Source: Diorhabda sublineata
Taxonomy: Eukaryota > Arthropoda > Insecta > Coleoptera > Chrysomelidae
Length of the DNA stretch: 64,000 nucleotides
Assembly: GCF_026230105.1 (NCBI RefSeq)
Contig: NC_079484.1
Location: forward strand, 1,441,805 to 1,505,804
Direction of reading: 5' to 3'
This document shows positions 25,401 to 37,400 of the stretch, piece by piece. How positions within the stretch are numbered: position 1 is the first letter of the stretch; the number at the start of each line of letters is the position of its first letter. A program made the translations under genes and the position numbers. The notes beneath the pieces were generated by a model. The model had not been told where the DNA came from and did no database searches. It was given only the letters and a program-made list of their open reading frames with translations.

Positions 25401-28400
25401 GTCCCACAATGACAGTTCGATGATAATAAGGACTAATTTGTACTAAATTACGACTAAGGTCTGATGATGGTCTTGTAAGATAGAAACTTGTCTTCTAGAG
25501 GTAGTTCGGAACATCAGATCAGTCAGATTTTTTTATAAAATTTAATTATTTGTCTTCGCATTGAGTTTGTGTGTTTCGGAAATGCTCTAAAATAAAAAAA
25601 ATTACAATTTCTACAACCACTAGTCAATTCCTTTTTAGTTTTTATATATTTAGAGACCTTAGGAAAGCAGAAACCATTACATCGAGTCCATTGTCCTGCT
25701 CAATTTGTCCCACAATGACAGTTCGATGATAATAAGGACTAATTTGTACTAAATTACGACTAAGGTCTGATGATGGTCTTGTAAGATAGAAACTTGTCTT
25801 CTAGAGGTAGTTCGGAACATCAGATCAGTCAGATTTTTTTATAAAATTTAATTATTTGTCTTCGCATTGAGTTTGTGTGTTTCGGAAATGCTCTAAAATA
25901 AAAAAAATTACAATTTCTACAACCACTAGTCAATTCCTTTTTAGTTTTTATATATTTACAGACCTTAGGAAAGCAGAAACCATTACATCGAGTCCATTGT
26001 CCTGCTCAATTTGTCCCACAATGACAGTTCGATGATAATAAAGACAAATTTGTACTAAATTACGACTAAGGTCTAATGATGGTCTTGTAAGATAGAAACT
26101 TGTCTTCTAGAGGTAGTTCGGAACATCAGATCAGTCAGATTTTTATATAAAATTTAATTATTTGTCTTCGCATTGAGTTTGTGTGTTTCGGAAATGCTCT
26201 AAAATAAAAAAAATTACAATTTCTACAACCACTAGTCAATTCCTTTTTAGTTTTTATATATTTAGAGACCTTAGGAAAGCAGAAACCATTACATCGAGTC
26301 CATTGTCCTGCTCAATTTGTCCCACAATGACAGTTCGATGATAATAAGGACTAATTTGTACTAAATTACGACTAAGGTCTGATGATGGTCTTGTAAGATA
26401 GAAACTTGTCTTCTAGAGGTAGTTCGGAACATCAGATCAGTCAGATTTTTTTATAAAATTTAATTATTTGTCTTCGCATTGAGTTTGTGTGTTTCGGAAA
26501 TGCTCTAAAAGCTTCGATAATGGTCTTGTAGGGTAGAAACTTGTCTTCTAGTGGTAGCTTGGATAATCTGATGTACCAAAATTTGAATATATGACTGACT
26601 AGAGTATCTATGTATCCCTAAACCCTTTAGGTCTGCTCTGTTCATATTTTCTTTACATATAAATCACTTGAGCTTATTTTTATTTCCATTATTCACTTTA
26701 GTGTCAATTTTCCCAGTGAATTTTGATTATTATAACTCACTACGGTGACATTTGGCATTATTAACACCTGGTAGGTCTATTGTGTGCCCATCAGCGCAAG
26801 AAGAAGACTACCTTGAAGTAACTCCTGCTTGTATTGTGTTAAAATTGTAATAATTTGAGGTATTTCATAGGAAAAAAAAATAATTCTACACCGAGAAAAA
26901 TATTTTCTTCATATTTTGAATAATTCTGTTTCACAAAAAAACAAAATCCGACCAATCCCAATACTAATTTTGTTTTCAGTGTATCTCTACATTAATAACA
27001 ATCGATTTAACATTCAACTAATTAATTTATTTATTTTTAGTGTTCCGCAGGATTACAAGTTGAACCCAGGAGCCGTAGAATCAATCTTCGAACAACCAGA
27101 TCAACCGAATAATATTCTAGTAGGTTACAATAGAGGCCTTATTGTCCTTTGGAACAGAATCGATAATACGGCGGTTAAAACTTTCATTGCCAATCAACAA
27201 TTAGAATGTTTATGTTGGAAAGATGACGGAAGGAATTTTATGAGTTCCCATAATGACGGTGAGTACTAGTTAGATATTTTTTTATGGGTAATTTTACATC
27301 AACTCGTTTATATAATCGTTACCAGAGCTCGAATACCTTATCGATTTACAATTTTAGGTAGCTACATGGAATGGAACGTAGATCAGTGCGAAAAGCCCAT
27401 CGGGGAACCAACTGCAACTTACGGACCCTACGCTTGCAAATCAATTCCGAAACTATTGAGCAGGAAATTGGAAGACGAACAACTTTTGGTGTTTTCCGGT
27501 GGATTACCGAGATCCTACAGCGATAAATATACAGTTTCGGTTGCCCATGGAGAAAAACACGTTGCGTTCGATTTCACCAGCAAAGTGAGTAGTACTAACT
27601 AAAGGAAACATGAGGTTTAAAGGTCATTTGTAATTTTGTAAGTTGCATCGTATCTGATTTGATCAATTACTAATTTTTTTTTGTATATTTGTCGCATTTT
27701 TGTTATGGTATTTTAACATTTTAGCAATTAGTCGAATACTAACTTGACCTGGTTGAAGTCAGACATTTTCCACATGATGTATCAATAGGAAAACAAAACT
27801 AGACATAAAAAAATACCAAATAAATGAAAACACACCCCGGAGAAAACAAATAAAATTAAAAATAGTGTAGTTGTATGGGAAATTGGAAATTAACCGTATA
27901 CATTATGGTGGTTATGTCATAAAATGAAAATACCAACCCCGATATGGTAAAAAACTTTTTATAGAGACTACGAGAAAAAAAAATAGAGTCAGAATAAAGC
28001 ATTTTAGCTACAAATCTATAAATAATACTAACAAGGACTACACATGATAGTCATCCGGCCTACTACTGTACCGTAGATGTAAATATTGAACACTAAATCA
28101 TAAAAAAGAAGACGAAATGATCTTATTTGAGAAGAAGAATAACTTCTGTAAATCTTTTATATAAATTGGTCATAAAAGAGAAGAAGAAAAGTAAATTCAT
28201 AAGAAAGTGAAAACAAACAAGATTCAGAAACTACTAAAATGACTAATACATAAAGAGTTGGAGGAAACAAACCGATGGGATTGATACCATGAGTCCGCAA
28301 GACCAAAAACCGTAAACTAAGACTGTACGTGATCGAAAACAGGTGTTGGAAAGAAATAAATGTTGGACATTAAATAGAAGAGAAGAGATAATGAGAAGAA

Positions 28401-31400
28401 GAGTACTTTAGAGAGCTGAAGACGGAAGTTAAAAAGAAGAATGAGGTTAGAAGGAAGACAACTAAACGAGAAACCAGAAATTGGTTATCTAGATTACGGT
28501 TATCGAACTAGGGAGAAGAATAGATCATAAAATGATGAGTAAACCCATGTGAAAGTGGAGAGAGTATCAAGACGAATAAATACAGAAAAAGTTGGAGGAC
28601 CTTAATGGACAAGATTGATACCATAGGTACCTAAGAGGGTTTGGAGTGGAAATCTGGTCTTCTGTGATCCATGGAAGCAAATATTGGACATTAAATAAAA
28701 GGAAACGGGAGATAATGGAGTACTTTGGTGAATATTTGGAGAGGTGAAGACAGAAACTGGACTATAACCAACATAGAAGGAAGAGAAACCAGAAATTGGT
28801 CTTTCTAGATTACGGTTATCGAACTAGGGAGAAGAATAGAACATAAAATGATGAGTAAACCCATGTGAAAGTGGAGAGAGTATCAAGACGAATAAATACA
28901 GAAAAAGTTGGAGGACCTTAATGGAGAAGATTGATACCATAGGTACCTAAGACGGTTTGTGGTGGAAATCTGGTCTTCTGTGATCCATGGAAGCAAATAT
29001 TGGACATTAAATAAAAGGAAACGGGAGATAATGGAGTACTTTGGTGAATATTTGGAGAGGTGAAGACAGAAACTGGACTATAACCAACATAGAAGGAAGA
29101 GAAACCAGAAATTGGTCTTCTAGATTACGGTTATCGAACTAGGGAGAAGAATAGAACATAAAATGATGAGTAAACCCATGTGAAAGTGGAGAGAGTATCA
29201 AGACGAATAAATACAGAAAAAGTTGGAGGACCTTAATGGAGAAGATTGATACCATAGGTACCTAAGAGGGTTTGGAGTGGAAATCTGGTCTTCTGTGATC
29301 CATGGAAGCAAATATTGGACATTAAATAAAAGGAAACGGGAGATAATGGAGTACTTTGGTGAATATTTGGAGAGGTGAAGACAGAAACTGGACTATAACC
29401 AACATAGAAGGAAGAGAAACCAGAAATTGGTCTTCTAGATTACGGTTATCGAACTAGGGAAAAGAACAGATCATAAAATGATGAGTAAACCAATTAAAAA
29501 GTAGAAGCAAGCTTGGAAGAAGTGCTAAAGCGACGAATTAGCGAGTAACTACAGACGAAATTGGAGAAAATCAATGGAGAGTGTGGATAACATGAGTCCT
29601 CAAAGACAAAAACTGTTGAACTAAGACTGTACAGTATATAAAACAGTTCTTCTGCAAATCGTGGAAGCCAATGTTGGACATTAAATGAAAGGGAAAAAGA
29701 GATAATGGAAAGAAAAGTCCTACAGAGAGCTGAGGATAGAAACTGAAGTAGGAAGGAAGACAACCATAAGAGAAACCATAAATTGGACTTCTAACTTATG
29801 GTTATCGTACTAGGGAGAAGAATAGATCATAAAATAATGAATGAAACCATAAAAAGGTGGAAACAAGTTTCGAGGAAGATTTAGGAAGTATCAAAACGAG
29901 CAAAAACAGAAAAAGTTGAGGAGGATTGAAACCATTGGTCCCCAAAACCAAACAGTGCGTTCTAAGATAAGACTGTAGAGGTTAGGAATCAGATCTTTTG
30001 CAATTCATTGGTGCAAATGTAAGACATTGAATGGGGGAGAAGGAATGGTAATGAACTTATAAAAAAGAAGACAACTTTGGTTAATATTAGGTTAGGTTAG
30101 GCTAGATTAGGTTAGGTTAGGTCTAACTAGACTAACAAGAATAGAAGTAAGGGAAAACCGGAAATAGTTGGTCTAGATTATAATTATTGTGAAAATTTTA
30201 GATACAGTATGAGCAAAAAAGTGTTAGAAAAAAGAAGAGGGTCTTTTTTTTTCTTAAATTAACCCAAATAGACTGATACTATTATTTATTGGTTATAAAT
30301 TGTCTGTAATGATGCTCACATGTATTTATGTTTCTATTACGGGCAGATTGGGATAGAAAAATCTGAAAACGATAGTGAAAGTGACGCCGAACAAGTTGGA
30401 AATAAGGTACACGTAGGTTAGAATCAGCGTTACTTTCTTTTTGCATGTTATTAGTCCATAGTGTCACCTCTCCAAATATCACCTCTTTAATTTGATGGAA
30501 TAAACTTTCGAAGGAACTTCTTTACTCACAGATCTCTGGTTATTACATTCTATACTAGAAACAGGCGTTTCGAAAGAGAATAAGAGAAGAAGAGGTGATG
30601 TTCGAAACGATTTTGTTTGGTTATTCGCTTATTTAACAATCCGATTAATAAAAAAAGGAAGTTCTAATTAGAATCCTTCCGTTACATAATCCTAGAACCG
30701 TAACACTGATCCTTTAACCTATGGAAGAGTCGAAGGACTCTTGATAGCGTAGTAAATTGTTTTCTTTTTTACTTTGCATGTTCGTTTAAAATATAATTTA
30801 ATCGTAACAAACCCTCCCTTATTATTTTTTTGTTGTAGATTATCGATTTTCTTTTAATCGAATCGAAAAATCGAGATGATTCGGCAGCTAATAATGGCAG
30901 TGTAGAAGAAGAACCGGAAACGTTGTTGGTATTAGCAGAAGAAGAATTAGTGGCTATCGATTTAAAAGACGAGAATTGGAAGATGATGGATTTGCCGTAT
31001 TTGTCGTCGTTACACGCTTCCGCCATTACTTGCAGTCAATACGTCTCGGGTAAACTATAAACTTCGAATTGTATCCGGATTTCTTACTCCATTTTTTTTT
31101 TTTTTTAGGCGTACCGGAGGAGTTGTGGGAACATATTAAAGACGCCGGTAAAGTACAAACCAGCCATTTGTATTCGAACCGTCCGTGGCCGATCGACGGC
31201 GGCGGTTTACTTTGCGCCAAAGGAGCCAAACCGAAACGGGAATTGTTGTTAACCGGCCACGAAGACGGTACCGTCAAATTTTGGGACGTGGGAGGTGTTA
31301 CGCTTACTTTCGTTTATAAATTCAGTACCGCGCAATTTTTCTCCGGAGAAGATTTGGAAGGTGACTTTTTTCACATTTATCTATGGTTGTTCGAATGAAA

Positions 31401-34400
31401 TCGTGTCAGATTTTCCGTCATTGTCGATAAAAACATTGATAATATACAATATAACTTGAGTAAAGGTTAGTACGGGACTCGGGGTCCGTTGCGTTACCTT
31501 GGAAACTTTCGAGCATTTCCAACCCGGAATAAAGTTTCTATTCTTATTTATTTCGAATCGTTCCCCAATATTTGACGACGTCAAGGTGAAGCGACGCCAG
31601 AGCAGATGCTCTTCTTCTTCTTTACACTATTTATAATGGCTATAACGTCCACTGATCACTCCAACGGTCAATATAACCCAGACAGAGGTAATCATCTAGT
31701 TAAGTATCCCTTATTTTACCCTCCATTAACGTATCGTCTCGGGATTACTCAATTTTTGTTTCATATTATTGCGACTGTAAGAAAGTAGGCAAACAAAACG
31801 AATAAATAAACTTTCCTAAAATGTAAATAAACCGCTTGTCATAAAAACAAACAAACGAATTCCGGGTATTTCAACACTTCGCCGAATTTTAATATTCTAC
31901 AATATCTATTGTCTGATACCAGAATCGTTTTACCCTCGATGGATAAAAGAAACCTAACAGTACTTTGTTTGTTTTTTTTTTTTTAGAAGTGCATCCTGAT
32001 CCCGAAGATTTAGAAGACGAATGGCCGCCTTTCAGGAAAACTGGTATCTTCGATCCCTATTCGGATGATCCCAGATTGGCGGTGAAAAGGATAACACTTT
32101 GTCCTTTATCGGGTACTTTAGTCGTTAGTGGTACTGCTGGTCAAACTGTCATCGCCAAATTCGATACTGAAGTATTGGATGAACCTTTAAAATTCTCTCT
32201 AATGAATATTGTTAGCGATAGAGATGGTTTCGTATGGAAAGGACACGGGCAATTATCGCCTAGACAAGGCAAGTGTTTGTATCCGAGCGTTCGATATTAA
32301 CATGATACCAAATTGTGTTTATAGGTAGTCTATCTCAGCCTAGAGGTTTTCAAGCTACTACAATTCTTCAAGTTCATCCACCAGCAGCTATCACATGTTC
32401 AGTTTTACAAGCCGATTGGGGATTGGTGTCCGTAGGAACAGCCCACGGACTCGCATTACTCGATTACGTCAAAAACAAACCCATTATGGTTAAATGTACA
32501 TTAAATCCCAACGGTAAGATCCTATTTTTTCATCTTATATCGATATATTGTTCGGATTGAACGTTTTTGTTTTAGATCTCACAGGAACGGGCGATACTCC
32601 CATATCTCGACGAAAGTCTTTCAAAAAATCTTTGAGAGAATCGTTCAGACGTTTGAGGAAAGGTCGTTCCCAGCGTCGTAACGCTACTAAAGACGACAAA
32701 AAGACAGCTACATCTCCACAAGGTAAAAGATCGACACCGGCAACTGAAGAAATGTTGGAAGCTAAACCTGTAGAGAGACAGATCGAAGCCAGACCAGCCG
32801 ATGATTCTATGGGATCATACGTTAGGTGTTTGTACTTTGCTAGGACGTTTCTAGTTAGCGGTAAGAATAAAATTTGCCTATTCCTATTTTCCTTTTCACT
32901 CCTTCTTCCCTTATTAAAGGATCATTTTCATTTAACTACCATCCCCAACCAAAGGAATCTTTTTGCTTCCAACTTAGCTTGACCGTACGGTGTTTTGTGG
33001 ATCCCCTTTATATATTATTCAAATTTGTTTTAGTACAAAATACCAATCCTACTTTATGGGCAGCAACAAATAACGGTACTGTTTACGCCTTTACCATAAC
33101 GGTACCTTCTTCTTCTAAAAGGGATACCGACGATGTCACTTGTCAGTTAGCCAAAGAAATTCAGTTGAAACATAGGTAAGCACCCCAGTGTTATCACGAT
33201 ATGTGATATTCCGTATCGTTTTTTATATTTTTTTGGAATTCATGAATTCAGGGCTCCGGTGATAGGAATAGCCGTATTGGACGGATCGAGTAAACCTCTT
33301 CCAGAACCGTTAGAAGTAGAAAAAGGCGTCGCACCTCTTCCCGATACTACCCAAGCACACCGAGTTGTAATTGCGTCAGAAGAACAATTCAAAATATTCA
33401 CCCTGCCGAGTTTGAAACCGTTTGGTAAATATAAATTGACAGCGCACGAAGGTGAGTTATCATCAAAGTAAAAGAAAAAAACACTCCGGAGTTGTCTTTC
33501 CAAACAGGATCACTCCAAAAGTTCCTTAGAAACTCTGATTATGCTGGATCCAATAAGTATTTGGAGATCTGAGTAAACCCAAGCTACCCACACCTCATAA
33601 TTTCCTTAAGTGATAGATTTTGTGAGACTTGGGAAGTTGTTTTCCCAATCTGGATCATTCCAAAAGTTCCTCCAGATCTCTGATTATGCTAGATCCAATA
33701 AGTTTTTGGATCTGAGTAAAACCAAACTACCTACACCTCATAAATTCCTTACAAGATACATTTTGTGGGTATTGGGAAGAAAAAAGAGGAAATCCTAAAC
33801 GGAAATCCCTCTGGACTTGCCTTCCCAAGCTGGATCACTCCAAAACGTTTCTTCACAATTCTGATTATGCTGGATCCAATAAATATTTGGATCTGAGTAA
33901 ACCCAAACTACCTACACCTCATACTTTCCTTACAAGATACATTTTGTGGGGATTGGGAAGGAAAAAGAAGAAAACTTGAATAGAAAACGCTTTGGTGTTG
34001 CTTTCCCAATCTGGATCATTCCAAAAGTTCCTCCAGATCTCTGATTAAGCTAGATCCAATAAGTTTTTGGATCAGAGTAGAACCAAACTACCTACACCTC
34101 ATAAATTCCTTACAAGATACATTTTGTGGGTATTGGGAAGAAAAAAGAGGAAATCCTAAACGGAAATCCCTCTGGACTTGCCTTCCCAAGCTAGATCACT
34201 CCAAAACGTTTCTTCACAATTCTGATTATGCTGGATCCAATAAATATTTGGATCTGAGTAAACCCAAACTACCTACACCTCATACTTTCCTTACAAGATA
34301 CATTTTGTGGGGATTGGGAAGGAAAAAGAAGAAAACTTGAATAGAAAACGCTTTGGTGTTGCTTTCCCAATCTGGATCATTCCAAAAGTTCCTCCAGATC

Positions 34401-37400
34401 TCTGATTAAGCTAGATCCAATAAGTTTTTGGATCTGAGTAAAACCAAACTACCTACACCTCATAAATTCCTTACAGGATAGATTTTGTGGGTATTGGGAA
34501 GAAAAAAAGAGGAAACCCCAAACGGAAATCCCTCTGGACTTGCCTTTCCAAGCTGGATCACTCCAAAACGTTCCTTCATAATTATGATTATGCTAGATCC
34601 AATAAGTTTTTGGATCAGAGTAGAACCAAACTACCTACACCTCATAAGGTTTCAGTGCAATGTAACCCATAATCTGATCTATGTGGATTTTTCTCTTCTA
34701 ATTGTTAATTCATTGACTCAAATTTGTAAATATTTTTTAGGGGCTCGAGTAAGGAGGATGGCATTCGCAAATTTCAGTTGTAACGTAGACAACGTGCAAC
34801 ATTCCGAAGTCGATTTACTCTGTTTAACCAACATGGGCGACTGTTTAGTCCTGAGCATTCCGGATCTGAAAAGGCAACTAAACGCCGCAGCTATCAAAAG
34901 AGAAGATATAAAGTAAGTAGAAACTGGATATCCGCGTTTAATTTTCTAACCAATCTCAATTTCAGTGGAATATCTTCCCTGGTATTTACGAAAGATGCTC
35001 AGGCTCTTTATCTTCATTCCTCATCGGAACTTCAAAGGCTGTCGTTGGCAACTAGTAGCGTAACTATGGCCAGATGCTATCTGCCATTGCCCGCCGGAGC
35101 AAGAGACGAAGATACGCCCGAAGGGGAAGAAACCGAAGAGATTTTGGAAACCGCCACCGAATCACCATTAGTTAACGGAAACGCCGAAAGTAAAGAAGGC
35201 AGCGTAGCAGATAAAGTAAATATCGATTTTATTTTGGAATAATTAAAAATTGTTTGGTATTTTCAGTCTGAAGATGCGAGGACTAACGGCGACGAAACGT
35301 TACATAACGTTACGGTATCTAGTAGCGTCGGAGATATAACAATAGATAGCGTTAAGGATCACCTCGGTTCAGGTGAGGATTTAGCGAGGAAACTTAACAG
35401 TGTGAGCGTTACGAAAACTGTTACTACAATTGTGAGTAATAGTAACAATCAAGAAGGTGTTACAACGACGAATACTACTACCACGGTCGCGACAGGTCAA
35501 GAGGCTAGTGAGTGTTGCTTTTTTTGTTTCCGGTTTATACGTTTCTGTTACCTGCCATAATTTTTGTCAAAAAATCCAAAAGTCGACATGCTTGTATAAA
35601 AAATTTGATATTTCCTAAACTAGTTGACATATCGGTGTATTTTTGACATAAATCGATTGAGAAAACGTCTGTCTAAATGACAGTTTGTATTAGATTATTT
35701 CAGTTGCGTATTTGTCAGAAATATACAGGGTTAAAGTTGAAGTAATTTTTTTTTTTTATATAAGATATTGATTTCAAATGTTTCTCGTATCAAACTTGTC
35801 GATTAATACGCACAAATATTGATCATAAATTATATAATAAACTCGACTTGTATCCAGAGGCGTACCGAGGTCTTGTGGCGCCCGGGGCGGGATATTATCT
35901 TGCCACCCCCTCGGAAATCAATTTGAGTATATTTTCCAGTAAAAAAAAAACAAACAATTTAAATTACCAACTCTGGTTAAATCAAAACTCTAGTAGCAGT
36001 GTTACCAACCTGACATCTGTCACTTTGATTTTTTTAACCTTAAAACTTCCTTTTACCAACTTTGGCTTCAGCAAATTTGGGAAAAGCCTCATCAAAATCG
36101 ATTTCTTTATCGATACCATTTTCAAAATAGCCGAGTTCGATTGATTATTGATCTCAGATAGTTTTTATGCAGATTGATTTCAATTTTGACAAATTTTTGG
36201 GGTTTTTTTTCCTTTCTGTCACATCGACACCCCTATGACGAACCGCCCTCCCCGCAAACGCTTCTGCCTGTACTCAACCAAAGGGCTAATTTGATAAAAA
36301 ACCGCCCACCCGCCGTAACCACCCCAATGAATACTTAAAACTAACGTTATTTAGTCCTCTGGAACGAAATAAGAGTATCCATACGTTCGTTATCAAAATT
36401 TTAGGCGTTGTAATGAAAAAACAAGTATTTGTGATCGATATTTGATTTATATATAAATAAATTCGTGTTCAAAACGTCCTACAACATTGTCCAATTCCTA
36501 ATTCCACTCTTTCCTTCGGCTACAGTTCTTATCGTTCGAATTTCGTATCAATATTAACCTTAGTCTTCTTCTCTTTCTGTTCCTTTTCATTATTTTTTCT
36601 CATTATGTTTCTTTGAGGTTAGTTTCTTCTTTTATTGTATCTTATCTGACCCGATCTAACCTAACTTGATCTTCAAGTTCCGTTTTCTTCGGTTCTTTCA
36701 GTCTCCACTAATCGTTGCATCGTAGATTCTCAATTTTCTTTGTTTTCCTATTCCATTTAGTGATTTCGTTACTGTTTTTCTCCTATACTGTGTCTTTTCT
36801 ACCTTCGTCTGCAGTCCTCATTTTCCATATTCTCCCTTTAGTATTCTAATCTTCATCGTTTGTAATATTTTTCCATTCTGTTAATTTTTGTAGCGTCCCT
36901 GTATCCTGATTTCACTTATCCCACCCCTTACTTTTAATTCGAACCCTCCATTAACTCTATAAATAATTTAAGTAGAATAAATGTTAAATTTGTGTTGAGC
37001 GTGCGTTGTTCCCGAGCTTTACATGTTTTTTTTTTTGTTGCTTTGTAGTAATAGAAAATCTGGAGGATGGAACATCGTCGAATTTAGAGGTTAGATATTC
37101 ATATCTTCAAAAAAAAAAATACATGCTAATTAATATCCCTTAGTTACTAAAACAAAAAGTACTCTGTATATAATACTAACTTTATTAAGTAGCGGACTAA
37201 AAACTATGAGATATGTCGAACATTGTGCTTGGTGATTGTGGTTGTCGGTGTATTAATATTAAAATGATACTGTATCAAATGTTGTCGCTTCGTTTCCAAA
37301 CAGGCATCAACTCCATCCGGAATAATTGCATAAAAACTCATTTCAAAAAGTTTCCTCACTTCATTCACTATTTTTATTTGATAAAAATAAATATTTGGTT

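Larger units (their letters stand above)
27585..30838 (+). other. l(2)gl intron 5
   Basis: A 3,254-nt intron. It contains purine-rich DNA derived largely from a decayed non-LTR retrotransposon (about 28240-30060, partly amplified at about 315-bp spacing), an interstitial telomere-like tract at 30087-30121, and about 700 bp of unique sequence before exon 6. No intact gene is seen. Confidence 0.7.

Noticed and set aside
21981..26509. Cassette exons in the 306-bp repeat (TTTACAG acceptor, CTT|GTAAGA donor, 125 nt)
   Set aside because: The 125-nt segment has stops in the relevant frames (for example TGATAATAA) and only some copies have the CAG, so a coding role is unlikely.
33610..34672. Frames of 60-70 codons within intron 12, and the extended frame starting 34485
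   Set aside because: They lie in the 180-bp repeat. The real coding part begins at the acceptor ending 34740; upstream codons are intronic.
36655..36675. AACCTAACTTG as a reversed telomere tract
   Set aside because: Only about one and a half pentamers match; too short to distinguish from chance.
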